Both the position numbers and the translations under genes were made by a program. From contig JAGFNK010000085.1 in assembly GCA_025769875.1 (NCBI GenBank), forward strand, positions 1-64,000: DNA of 64,000 nucleotides, given 5' to 3'. Source of the DNA: Russula earlei. Lineage: Eukaryota; Basidiomycota; Agaricomycetes; Russulales; Russulaceae. Shown piece by piece: positions 11,263 to 21,884 of the stretch. Every line of letters starts with the position of its first letter. Position 1 is the first letter of the stretch. Below the pieces are notes generated by a model. The model was not told where the DNA came from. It did no database searches and saw only the letters and a list, made by a program, of their open reading frames with translations.

Positions 11263-12097
11263 AGTGAGTCTTGACAAATGGGGCCTTAATGTTTGTTGAA
11301 TTTGCTGTTATTTATTTTCAACATGATGCATCACATGTACTATCATGAGTGGGGAGTTTTAAAACTTTTACTAAATCATGAATAGAAAAGGATTAACAAC
11401 ACATTTTTATGATCTGTCTTTTGGAATCAACATGATAATATATGAACTAGCCCCCTGAAGCATCACTTTGGTATAAAATGGATGGGTAGTTGTGTCAGAA
11501 GAAAGCTGATTGTGCAAGTCCAAAAATGGGGAGTTTCAATACTTTCATCATGGATTGTCACACTGACTCATACAACTGGTCTGCTTCAGCAGTGTCATGT
11601 TCAAATGTGACACATAGCTGAGTGGCAGACTTTGAAACCCAATGGGCATCAGAGTACACACTGTCATGCAGTTCCACCTTTTTGTCTGTATCTCCCTCCC
11701 CACTCCTCTGAGTTCTCTATAATTTTACACAAGGCTTGAATGATATGCATAGATGATATATTGAACATTTTATGATATTGTGTTGAGAAATACTTATATC
11801 CAGAACTGTGTTAATCAAATTTTGAGTCTTCCCCTGTAATATCAGCAAGATCACAATGCAAGCACAATGAAATTTCTTTATTTCTTTGAACCATAATCTG
11901 GTATACAGTAATGGTGATATATCCAAGCAAGGATCAGCTAATTTGTTGTGGCAATCTCTTATAAAACTGCATTTTGAAACACTGGTATTTTGAAACCCAC
12001 AACACATGATAGTAGCATTCACTTGCAAAATGGGCATTGACAAACTTTGGCATTGTTTGTATATCACATGATTGCATCACAACCTCCTTACATGACA
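11263..12097. other. Gene-free AT-rich, CpG-poor DNA
   Basis: No gene is supported. Open frames are short and of random composition. The segment ends at the foldback element. Confidence 0.4.
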
Positions 12098-12492
12098 GGC
12101 AGGAAGGGATAAGTTGAGTCTGCTTATAGTCAACTCAGTGGATAATAAAAGTAAAATATTATTTCAAGTGCTGAGTAGACTCTGTTGCAGCTACAAATTA
12201 TATTACATAAGTAATGACTTTAGTTGAGCACAAAAAATGTGACAAAAAAGGTTAAATAAGGACAGTCTACTCATTCCAGCACAACTTTTAGCCAGGCTAG
12301 GGTGAATGTTGTGCCAGAATGAGTAGACTGTCCTTATTTAACCTTTTTTGTGACATTTTTCATGCTCAACTAAAGTCATTACTTATGTAATATAATTTGT
12401 GGCCAAAACAGAGCCTACTCAGCATTTGAAATATTTTACTTTTATTCTCCACTGAGTTGACTATAAGCAGAGTCGACTTATCCCTTCCTGCC
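12098..12492. repeat. 395-bp foldback (palindromic) element
   Basis: The left arm starting GGCAGGAAGGGATAAG (12098) is matched by the right arm ending CTTATCCCTTCCTGCC (12492). The arms are about 180 bp each and pair almost throughout around a ~25-nt loop near 12285-12310. A transcript would form a long hairpin. This is typical of foldback/MITE-like non-autonomous DNA elements. A related but diverged half-copy lies at 26470-26594. No clear target duplication is visible. Confidence 0.8.
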
Positions 12493-12561
12493 CGTCGTGA
12501 ATTAGTATGTTGAGTCGTGCCGTTGACACGACTTAATTAACTTCCCATTCTTCACGCTAAA

Positions 12562-13017
12562 CTATTCAGGGTGTATCCATGATTTTTGGAAGGATATGTC
12601 AAAATACAAAGCGAAAGGTTGTTCTATTCGTAGTCTAGTAAACATATTACAGTAAGAGCAAGAGCAATTTAGTTTGACCATCCACTGCAACGCTCGATCC
12701 AGGTGGGGCATCAAGTGGACCAGCAACTCGGGACGTCTCTGAGAAAATATATTGTCAACTTTCTGTCTGCATGCTGATCCCAGATCGACGCTACCAATCA
12801 GTCGTCCCACACAACCGATCACGTACCGTTTCTTGGAATACTCGGTGCCCAAGGCGGCGACCCCAGTGATTTCCTCACCGGAACGTAACCCACGTAACAT
12901 CGCTCCTGGGGTACGAGATAAACGCGATGATCGCTGCGGCACATCATCAAGTACCTCAAGCATAGGGAGAGCCGGGGGAGGCACACGTCGAGCTGGAAGA
13001 CGTTCCAACCAAAGCAT
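12562..13017 (-). CDS. Hypothetical protein, 151 codons
   Basis: A single open minus-strand frame starts MLWLERLPARRV and includes GTEYSKKRYVIGCVGRL and a Cys-rich CSCSYCNM near the end. I recognise no domain. It lies just outside the CpG-poor repeat zone, in DNA of ordinary CpG content, so it may be a host exon, perhaps of a split gene continuing upstream. Overlapping frames on the other strand are also open (12752-13048), which weakens the call. Confidence 0.25.
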   Translation of the reverse strand: MLWLERLPARRVPPPALPMLEVLDDVPQRSSRLSRTPGAMLRGLRSGEEITGVAALGTEYSKKRYVIGCVGRLIGSVDLGSACRQKVDNIFSQRRPELLVHLMPHLDRALQWMVKLNCSCSYCNMFTRLRIEQPFALYFDISFQKSWIHPE

Positions 13018-13190
13018 AACAATGGGAATTTCGAAAATTGGAACATGATGCGAAGGCGAGCGCCAACCGCGAGACGGGGAACTTGAATGCTATGTGGGAG
13101 GAATGATAAAATCGAATCCTAGTGCGATCGCGGGTAAGTGGCATCACGTAGGGAGGTACAGTGATGGTATACCGGCAATGGACAGGGCCT

Positions 13191-13704
13191 TTATGTGATC
13201 GGGGGCGGTGGAATGGAACGAGTTAGAGTGGTCAAGGGATCATCGTCTTGAGTGGGAACGCCGTCCAGCCACTGGCCTTCCTGGTTGTATTGAGGTGGAA
13301 TGGATGGATGAATAGTGGGAGTGAGGACTCGGAGGGCTCGGATTCGTGGGACGTGGCAGGCCCTGGCGTGCTTGATGTGCACTGCCACATACAGTATATC
13401 CTCCATTACCTCTCCCATGCTGGGGTACTCCTGCACTCGGTGTTGTGGGAGGACCCATTTCAATTGATGGTGTCCACGAAGGGTGTGCGACTGTGGGTTT
13501 TGAGGCTTGGTGCGAGCTCTGCATGCTAGAATTAAATATGAATTTGAGAGTCGAGTCGACACGGCTCCGGAGCATCTTTGTTACTATGCCCGTGATCCAG
13601 TCATCGGTACTGTCGGTACTGTACTGTTGCGCTGCATAAATTGCCAGTGACTCGACCGGACTGACCAGCAGCACGGGTCTCGCTAGCTGCCGGTCCCTGT
13701 ACAT
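13191..13704 (-). CDS. Hypothetical protein, possibly two-exon or frameshifted
   Basis: Two overlapping minus-strand frames each look partly protein-like. One starts at 13704 with MYRDRQLARPVLLVSPVES and a mixed helical segment to about 13520. The other carries EYPSMGEVMEDILYVAVH and ends at 13191 with RSIPPPPIT. They are in different frames, so either an intron or a frameshift joins them. I do not recognise the product. Confidence 0.25.
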
Positions 13705-14174
13705 GAGTCAATTAGCGCAATGCCACGTTCCAGGCCAGGCGCGTGGGGGTGCACCACGATGACCGACCCACGCGGGGGATACTGGTCCTGCTAGTGTGCA
13801 CAAATGCACAGGCTGCGTGCTGGGAGTCGCATGCACTGCCCCATCCCAGCGTTACTTTACTTTGTGTTAGTGGGCCATTACTTTTGTATGTGTCCAATTA
13901 CTGGCATGATCACTGTCCATGCGCACAAACACAAACACAATAATATAAAATAGCCAGATAAATGAGGTCGGCAATGGCCGCAACAAACATAGTCTAAATC
14001 CACACATACACAAACAAAATTACACGACAAGCCAGACAATTCCTCCTTACCACGGTTGTGGGCCAAAAACCCGTCTCCTTCTCTAACTAACCACGACATC
14101 CGACCTGTGCTGCGACGGCACCAGCTCAGGCTCTGTTGAGTCATGCACTCCGAGTCGGCGCAAGCGGCTCTTTC
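13705..14174. other. Gene-free interval
   Basis: No gene, RNA or repeat is supported. The interval ends in the 5-bp target duplication CTTTC (14170-14174) of the following solo LTR. Confidence 0.4.
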
Positions 14175-14270
14175 TGTTGGATGTGCAGCCAACTGGTGTG
14201 TGTACAGACAAAGCCGGACCAGACCGTACATGTAAATAATACGAATACTTGTCGTTTGATTTTTCCCTCA

Positions 14271-14481
14271 GGCCCCATTTACCAACCAAGAATTCTTGAA
14301 TCTTGAACTTGAACTCGGATTTCGGTATTTTCCAGGGGTGACAGGAGTCACAGGCATGATGAATGATAACTTGATTAACTAATACGAGTTTCTTTAATTA
14401 TAATTTCTTTAATTATAATTATGAGCTCTTTCCCACCAGATTTGCAAATTCACTTGTTGTAATTGCATATTCGCGTGTGTG
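14271..14481 (+). repeat. Left terminal inverted repeat of Harbinger copy 2
   Basis: It is the reverse complement of 17385-17591 with few differences. It contains the AT-rich TTAATTATAATT repeats and a CTTGAACTTGAACTC block. It is probably the transposase and Myb-protein binding region. Confidence 0.9.
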
Positions 14482-15560
14482 AAGTTAGATGTCCTGCATA
14501 CTCAGAGTTGACTCGGGAGTCAGTACTTGGCTTTGTTCGGGACTTTCCCTCCGTTGTCTTTTTCCATGTATGCGTGGCATGCGTTTTTCTCTCACCTTCT
14601 TTTTTTAATCCCCTCCTCCCTCCATACCTCCTTTGTTCGGTACCCCCATCATACATGCAGACCCGCTCAGCCTCTGATTCTTCTGTGGGAGAAAGTCAAG
14701 CAGATGGTAACGCCACATGGACAACTAAGGATGAAGCGGCCTTTTTAGATTTTCTTTTGGAGCATAGGGATGAAATGACCTCCAACTCTATGTTCAAGGA
14801 CCACATCTTCAATGACGCAGCCTCTCAGATCAACCCCCTTTGTGAGAAGGGTGGCATCAAGACTGGGAGCACATGCAAAACAAAATGGAACAGGGTGCAT
14901 TATCATCCACTTCATCCCTTCCCTCAACGCTGATGCCGTCCAACAGTTGAAGACTGAATACAGTATCATCTCCTTCCTCAAGCTACAGTCTGGGTTTCCC
15001 TGGGATGATGAGAAAGGAGTGGATGTAGGGTTAGAAATGGAGGGGCAGTGGGCCGATTTAGTCAAGGTATGTGTATAACTCCTGCTTCTTTAACAATGTC
15101 TGACCTTAGCAGAAAAAACCAAGTGCCAAGAACTACTGCAACAAGGGCTGGTCACATTGCGAGGCTATGGAGTCTCTCATTGGATCGAAATCCAAAGGCA
15201 AAAGTGCCTATCGGGGTACACAGAAAACACTTTGTGCAGATTCAGATCCTCCATCCCAGTCAACTTCTCATCTGTCCCCCAACTCATTCGGATCTCAATT
15301 TGATGGTGGTGTGTTTCTCATCAACTTCACTATCAAATGCCTCTCCTCTCACCCTGCTTCTCAGTTCGGAAGCATAGATCTGATCACGTCTCCGTAAGTG
15401 AAACGTCAAGCAAAAAACAAAGGACTGACACTGCAGCATCCTCTGTCATTGGTATGTCAGCAGTCATGAACAGGGTCATTGAGTCCTTTGACTCAACTGT
15501 GCAAGCTCTCAACGAGCCTGAGCCCAAGCCCACCCTTGAAGCCTGCACCCTCACTTGATG
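14463..15560 (+). pseudogene. Myb/SANT-like DNA-binding protein of the transposon, copy 2
   Basis: The N-terminal frame (14463-14933; real start perhaps the Met of MQTRSASDSSVGE at 14656) holds TWTTKDEAAFLDFLLEHR and CKTKWNR, the helix pattern of the Myb/SANT-like domain. Continuations in other frames (14812-15078 with FPWDDEKGVDV; 15048-15377 with RTTATRAGHIARLW) match the usual second half, so one or two short introns are likely (for example near 14910 and 15065). I cannot show the joined frame is fully open, hence the pseudogene label. It would bind the terminal repeats and recruit the transposase. Confidence 0.65.
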
Positions 15561-15833
15561 AACAACTTGGGAATGCGTCTATGGGTGCTGTTGTACCTGT
15601 GTTTATGACAGTTCCTGAGCATGCGCATCAGTCGCTGGCAGTCAAAACCCTTGCCACTGATATCAAGGATGGTCACTGGCTGCCACCAGGGCAACATTGT
15701 CCCAGCACTCAGCCTCCTCTCCAATGGCAATATTGCAGATGTTGATAGTTACCTCACACTTGGATTAGATAAGGATCCAGAATTGCGTGATCTTGTTATG
15801 TGTATGTAAAATAAATTTGTCATTGATGGTATC

Positions 15834-17274
15834 ATGCAGTCACAGGGTGGACTGAGTCCATCTATGCTGACTCAGTCTGCTTGGTGGCAAAGAAAAACTT
15901 TCAAAGCATTGCATTGTCCATCCCATCATTTCCCCCCCCCAATGCCCAATCAACGACTGGTAAAGAAGCGACGCCAACGAACTTGTGGTCCTCTTGCATG
16001 TGTCGACTCTTGTCTTGCTTTGCTGTGAAGCATATATACAACTCCTCCAAGCCATATGTCCTCGTTGTATTCCATATCACACATCAGCATTAACTAGGGC
16101 TGCATGTGGATTCATGAACTACTCACTGGCCATCCAGAGCGCATTCAGAGCGAGCTTGGAGTACATAAACATGTCTTTGACACCCTCCAGCAGGACCATC
16201 CAAAACCTCGGTGTTGCCTCATCATGACATGTCCTAATTGAAGAACAAATCGCCATCTTCCTCTATACTGCTGTTACAGGGCTGTCATCAACTCATGTCG
16301 GAGAGCATTTCCAGCAGTCACCCTGCACCATTTCAAAGTATGTATCACTTGGGTTTCTTCACACTTGCTTCTGACAGGCAGTTAGGTATTTTAAAAAAAT
16401 TCTTGGAGTTCTCTCAAGCCCACCCTTCTAAACCACATTTGTGCAGCTCCCTGATGCCAATTTGCCCCCTCACCCCTTTATCTGAAGTAACTCCAAGCTC
16501 TATCCATATCTCAAGGATGCCCTAGGCGCTGTCGATGGCACACATATCAAGTGTTCTGCCACTGCTGACAAGCTGTGACATGGCAAGGAACCACAAAGGA
16601 GTGATCACACAGAACTGCCTTGTGGCATGTTCTTTTGACCTCCGCTTCACCTATCTCCTGACTGGTTGGGAGGGTTCCACTGCTGATGCGACACTCTTCC
16701 TTGATGCACAACTTTCTGATTTTTTTATCCCAAGCGGAAAGTATTATCTTGGCGATGGAGGCTTTGCCTCATCAGATGTACTTCTCACCCCTTATCGAGG
16801 CGTGCGGTACCATCTCGCCGAATGGGGTCGCGCAAACACAAGGTAATGTTTCTCATCTCCTGAGTTTTCTCACTGACATTTGTCCCAGGCCACGCACGTG
16901 TGAGGAGTTGTTCAATCTGCATCATGCTCAAGCTCACAATGTCATAGAACGCATCTTTGGAATCCTCAAGCAACGGTTCCAATTACTCGATCATCCCCTT
17001 AACTATAACATGTCAATTCAGGCACGCATCCCAGCTGCACTTGCAGCACCTGCACAATTTTATTCGTGAGTATGATCCTAGGGAGATTTCCACCTTTGAT
17101 GATGTGGCTGAGCTCCACATGGGCTCTCAAGATGAGGAGGAGGCTGGTGAACTTGCTGAAGGCCCAGTGACACAGCATGAGAGGGAGCAAGCAAATCGCA
17201 GGCGAGACAGAATTGCTGGTGACATGTGGGAGCAATATGTGAGAATGAGAATTCAAAGGGCGCATGTTGACTAG
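15834..17274 (+). pseudogene. PIF/Harbinger DDE_4 transposase, copy 2
   Basis: The catalytic residues are all recognisable but lie in different frames. The first Asp is in the stretch at 16530 (VDGTHIK-type), followed at about 16568 by a frame change. The second is in YYLGDGGFASSDVLLTPYRG (16740-16800). The Glu is in NVIERIFGILKQRF (16940-16980). GWEGSTADA and RGVRYHLAEWG are strong family signatures. The C-terminus runs to a stop at 17274. Earlier parts (15985-16525) are also in shifting frames. Some shifts could be introns, but the one at 16568 falls inside the nuclease core, so the gene looks inactive. Confidence 0.8.
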
Positions 17275-17384
17275 CATAGAATTTCATGTATGTACAAACT
17301 ATGCCCTCCATATCGCCATCTGGCTGACACAATGTAGAAATATTTTTTTTACAAATCATGTGTTACCTCATGTGAATATGCACA

Positions 17385-17591
17385 CACACGAATATGCAAT
17401 TACAACAAGCAAATTTGCAAATCTGGTGGGAAAGAGCTCATAATTATAATTAAAGAAATTATAATTAAAGAAACTCGTATTAGTTAATCAAGTTATCGTT
17501 CATCACGCCTGTGACTCCTGTCACCCCCAGAAAATACCGAAATCCGAGTTCAAGTTCAAGATTCAAGAATTCTCGGTTGGTAAATGGGGCC
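17385..17591 (-). repeat. Right terminal inverted repeat of Harbinger copy 2
   Basis: It is the inverted partner of 14271-14481. It retains the same AT-rich TTATAATTAAAG repeats and the same outer end. The close match of the two arms indicates a relatively recent insertion. Confidence 0.9.
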
Positions 17592-18003
17592 TCAGTCTTT
17601 CATACACAAGACTGAGGTCAGTCCAACATTCTTTTACTGTTCTCTCTAAAAATCTAGTACCGTACATAGCAACAATCCTTTTAGGTTAGCTTACTAAGTA
17701 ATACAGTCTTTCATACACAAGACTGAGCAACAATCCTTTTAGCTTCAACACTTTCTCTCTCATATCTTGTCGTTCCGCTTCTTAAACATGGTCAAATGAA
17801 TCATTTAATACTACAGATCACTGTGATACGCTCGTATCATGCCGTACATATGCGATGTCCCCATGCACGTGTCAATCCTTTACTGATTAGAAAGCTCTTC
17901 TTACTCAATGTATGGAAGATACCGCAGATTCCTCAGAGGCCTTCACGCGTTGCGATATGCCGCATAATCAACAGCGTTGCGAGAAAATCTACCATTTCGG
18001 ACA

Positions 18004-18663
18004 TCAGTTGACCAGTCTCTGGTTCCAATACAGCCATGTCTTGCCTACTGCGAGATGGGGGTACGGCTCCTCGACACCGAACATACAACCAGAGGAGTCT
18101 TCATATTGTTCCCCTGGTATCTTCAGCACATACCACGCGACTGTGTGTCCGTTCGCATTGGTGCACTTGCCAAATGTTCAGGTCCGCTCAGTAGAAGATA
18201 TACATGTTAAAGACTCACGGACCACTCGAGATCCTCGTGCGTGTTTGTTCGCCAACTCCAACTGTATTCCTGACCGTCAGAGGCAATGAATTTCCGGTGG
18301 CGCGCGCTATGGCCACAGAAACACGATATGAGCGCTTATGCAAAGAGCGATGAGAAAAACCCAAGGTAGTGTGGCATACCCCCCAACCTCCACGAGAAAT
18401 GCAGCCATCGGCTGTGTACGGGACAATGCTCCGGGACCGATGATTGTGATGTTACCGAGCGTGCCCGCCGCGCCGTACTCGAGGGTTGCGACGGGTATGT
18501 CATGCCACGCAAACATATCATACACCCTGTATCGTGATGCGCCGTCCGGTCCACGTGTACAGCGCACCCGCAAGAACATGCGATCATATAAATCAACGAA
18601 GTCGGAGCCCGACAGCGAACCAGATTTATCCTCGAGCATGAACGGTAGGCCTGTCTTCACCAT
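18004..18663 (-). CDS. DUF6593 family protein
   Basis: Three exons fit exactly: 18663-18380, 18306-18219 and 18165-18004, with introns of 73 and 53 nt (donors GTATGC and GTGAGT). The product is 177 residues. DUF6593 proteins are small soluble basidiomycete proteins of unknown function with a tubby-like pattern of beta strands. Here I see the YRVYDMFAWHDIPVATLEYG strand pair at about residues 45-65, GNITIIGPG, RKFIASDGQEYSWSW at about 98-112 across the first junction, and WSCTNANGHTVAWY across the second. The fit of both junctions to the family pattern is the main evidence. The start is the first Met of the open exon. Function is unknown. Confidence 0.8.
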
Positions 18664-20726
18664 CTTATCGGGAGTGGTGTGGTGTCACAGAAGGCAAAAA
18701 GGATGCAGCTTCGCACTCCACAGAACGGGCAGGCAGGTAAGATGCGTAGCGTGTTCTGTTGACCTGCATGGTCTCCTTTTTGTATCCGTGGACACAAATG
18801 AACGAGCCATATAAGCGGCTGCTCAAGGGGTACCGTATGGGTTACAGCCGCATCAGGACGGAGGACCTAGGCAAGATGATATCAGATATATTAGTTCCAT
18901 CCCACGTTCATTTTTGTACTGTACGAAGTTCGCGCGTGTCTCGACGAATTCTGCAGTTTCATCGACCCCGGAGGATGGAGAGAAAACAGGCGCCTGCACG
19001 TGTAGAAGAGAAGTGACTGAGCGCTATGTGAACGAGGTATCGGCCGCCTGCTTGCCGTGAGGCAAGCCACGCTGTAAACGATCAGCTTCCCTAAACACAG
19101 CTCGCAGAAGTCAATCATATGGGGAATGTGAAGAGCGTGATGATAGGGAAGTCAGCAGGTGAGATACTCCAAGCGCCTATTGGAGGAATAGAATCATGAA
19201 CGCGATGACCGGACGTTGATCACGGGCACGCCCATCAGGTGAGGCCGACAGTGCGATTATGGGGGATATGATATATGATATGTTGTCATCAACTGATTGA
19301 CAATCGCACCTTCGGTCAAAAATGGCTTAGACTGCGACTGCCTGATTTTTGCGCTTACCGCTCTCAGTCTAGATAGTCTTAGCCGGACCATCGACAGAGG
19401 CGACACGATAACTTCCTGATGATCACGCCACCCCATCCCCCAGCGCCAGGAAAGCCGTTAAGAAGCCATCCATGATTCAAAAACAGTCATTTTCATCCCC
19501 TTCCCCATACGACAACGTCGAGAATCGGGCGCCCGCTTGAAGGCACTAGCGACAACTTACCGTCGATTGCGATTTACTGGACCATTAGTGCCAGCGGATG
19601 AAAATTGTCCCTCGGGGGGGTCCACGTAGGCAGCCGAGGGACGGCTCATGCATCGTATGCCGCATGTGAGCGGTTGCAGGTACAGTATATACAATAACAA
19701 GGAGCCTCCGGAGATGGCCGATAGCTGTGTGAAGGCCGTTTCTGCTGTGCTGAGCATCAGAATTTGCCTGAAAAGACAATCGCGACACGTCCATGTTGGA
19801 TCACACGACAAAGTAGAGTACTCTGGCGACAGTTGACGCTGACTTTCTTCGCCCCATGACGTACTGGTACCTCATGTAATATGAAGCTACGAGATTAGCA
19901 AGATACTTGGATCGTCCTCCGTGATGACACCGCCCAGACCTGCCAAAACCGGCATTCTCATACTTGCACCGGTAAAGAAAGGGTGGACAGATCTTCAGAT
20001 GAGCACATCCACGGTATATCACGGGCAATGCGCCCGAGAGCCCCAAAAGGATATGTGAAATGCGCGACTGCGAAAAAGGAATGCCAGAGGATACCAACAA
20101 ATGCCGCACTGCGGAACATCAGTGATGAACCAAACAGGGCTCGGCTCGGCGGAGAACGTACATCTCGGATCACACAGGACGTCGATCGAAGTCTCAGGCA
20201 CCGACAAAAAGGGGTGCGCACCCCTGCGCGTTCCTTTATCGCATGGGTGGTACCGCAAGATTTGAGTCAGCCACCCAGGGCCAAGCAAACAACTCTGCGA
20301 AGCGTTTTGCGTCTCGGAGCATGGGTAGCTGCAAGATACGAGGAATAACATTGTCATTCTGGAATTGAATATGTCAGTCTTGGATCCTTTGACCTATTCT
20401 GTGGCCGGGTCTTGGCGGCATTCATGGCCTTGGCCCGACACGGACCATATCTTCGATTCGAAGAGACCATTGGAGTTGATGCATGGGGAGTCAAACCTTC
20501 ATGATGCTCGGTGTAGAATAAGGAGTCATTAATGTTGAATAACCCGACGATCACCCATCGGATACTGCAAGCGTACAATAAATGAAGTGCTGGTACTCAA
20601 GATGGCCATACGTGTACAGCAGAAAGGCATCCACTGTTAGGCAGAAGGATGACTAACGAACAAGTGATCGACAGACGAACCTCCCAAGCCAATCACTCGT
20701 TTATCTGTGTCCCGATAGCCAAACAT
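18664..20726. other. Interval without a confident gene
   Basis: Several frames of 80-120 codons are open on both strands between 19557 and 20360 (for example minus 20357-20019 and 20109-19801), but none reads like a protein throughout and no set of splice sites joins them convincingly. A small intron-rich gene on the minus strand here remains possible. No repeats are seen. Confidence 0.35.
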
Positions 20727-21634
20727 CTATGACCTTACTTTATAATCCCACCGCTGTCGCTCCCTGGAACGTTCGCCCTCAAGATCGTCATCGTTATAAT
20801 TACTACGTGGGTGAGGTCGGCGTGGCCGCATTTCTGAAGGTGATCGAGCCTCACGCACACGGGGTGATGGCGAGCGCCAGCGGCTGCGGTCGGGGCTATG
20901 ATGTTTGCGTGATCGCTGGTATCTCTCGTCCTGGGGATCGTCGCGACTTTCCATATACCGAGAGCGATGGTGCTTTGGTGAAGGTGAACGGCTGTCGCGT
21001 TGCTGACGCACTGGTGTTCGGGGACGAGATGGGGAATCGTCATGTCTGGCCATGTGTGCGCGACGGCGCTCCCTGTGCGCTGCTTTTTCAGCCCTTCTTG
21101 CCGACTTGTCCTCCCTGCGCTCCACTCTGCGCCGTCTGCGTTCGGCCTTCTCTGCAGCGGCCACAGCCTTGTCTGGATTCACATGATCGCTCACCTCTGC
21201 TGAGGGAGGGATTGAAATGGCATTTGTACCCGTGCCCGATGAACTTTGAGAAGACTCCTTTTTAGATGGGCCAAAGCCGCTGTGAGAGTATTGATGCATA
21301 ACGAAGGCGAGGCAGAACGGATGACGAGGAGGACGTACAGAGCGACGGAGAGTGCCTCTGCCTCAGCTTCCTTGATTTTACGGATTTCTTCCATACGTTC
21401 GGTCTGTGATTCCGTCGTGTCACGGTTATACCAATGAACGTCTTTATTTTTCTGCCACCGGCCGGTGGGTGCATTGATGCTGTGGCCGAGATAGTTCTGT
21501 GGTGGGAGGGTTAACTTGACTCGAGGGAAGGAATTGAGAAAAGTGGGCACCTCTCTGTCCTTGTCTGCAGAAACATCGGACCATTTGAATTCAGCTTGGC
21601 CACCACGAGTGCCGCCACGAATGGGTTCGAACAT
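20727..21634 (-). CDS. MMTAG2-like protein with SR-rich tail
   Basis: Three exons, 21634-21551, 21496-21339 and 21279-20727 (introns 54 and 59 nt), give 264 residues. The N-terminus (MFEPIRGGTRGGQAEFKWSD, then NYLGHSINAPTGRWQKNKD and WYNRD after the first intron) matches the MMtag domain of human C1orf35/MMTAG2, a nuclear protein. Residues ~30-80 end in an acidic helix (RMEEIRKIKEAEAEAL). The last 120 residues are Arg/Ser/Glu-rich with RSPSP and RSRWRSPSP repeats, like SR-type splicing-associated proteins. I infer a nuclear, RNA-linked role. It is transcribed divergently from the PWWP gene 250 bp away. Confidence 0.9.
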
Positions 21635-21884
21635 GGTGTGGTGCAGGGTAAGTAGGTGTGCAGGGCAGGGCATGAGCGCACGGGCCCCGGCAAGTTCCGG
21701 GTGATCGCCGTGGGAAAAGGCGCGAGCCGACCGTCGTTTGGCCGGTCTCCGTTCTCGTCTCGCCTCGTCTTGTCTGTCGCCCTTGCTCGCCCCGTCGTTC
21801 CACTCGGCCAGTTCTTCTCAATCTCATTTTCATTTCTTATCTCTTAACGCGACGCCTTTTCCCCGTTAACGCGTCCAAGCCGTC
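21635..21884. promoter_or_regulatory. Shared divergent promoter region
   Basis: Only 250 bp separate the start codons of the MMTAG2-like gene (minus) and the PWWP gene (plus). No TATA box is clear in either direction. The plus side carries a pyrimidine-rich run (TTCTTCTCAATCTC near 21810) just upstream of the PWWP start, common in TATA-less fungal promoters. Confidence 0.6.

Larger units (their letters stand above)
14271..17591 (+). mobile_element. PIF/Harbinger transposon, complete ends (copy 2)
   Basis: The element is 3321 bp, starts GGCCCCATTTACCAACC and ends with its inverted copy. It has near-identical ~200-bp terminal inverted repeats and a 3-bp target duplication TCA (14268-14270 and 17592-17594). 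Inside are, in order, a Myb/SANT-like gene and a DDE_4 transposase. This two-gene layout and the 3-bp duplication define the PIF/Harbinger superfamily, although TWA rather than TCA is the usual target. The transposase frame is broken, so it probably needs help to move. Confidence 0.9.
14175..17750 (+). mobile_element. Copia-family solo LTR split by a Harbinger insertion
   Basis: The left piece (14175-14270) begins TGTTGGATGTGCAGCC and the right piece (17592-17750) ends AGCTTCAACA. Joined without the inserted element they give about 252 bp, matching the 250-bp LTRs of the copia element at 29563-34065. They share the AGACTGAGG hairpin arms and the CCGTACATGTAAATAAT block. The direct repeat CTTTC flanks the whole (14170-14174 and 17751-17755), proving insertion as one unit and loss of the internal region by LTR-LTR recombination before the Harbinger jumped in. 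Confidence 0.9.

Noticed and set aside
19557..20360. Possible second DUF6593 gene on the minus strand
   Set aside because: I tried to fit the family pattern (strand pair, RKF..DG.EY, W..CTN) and found none.
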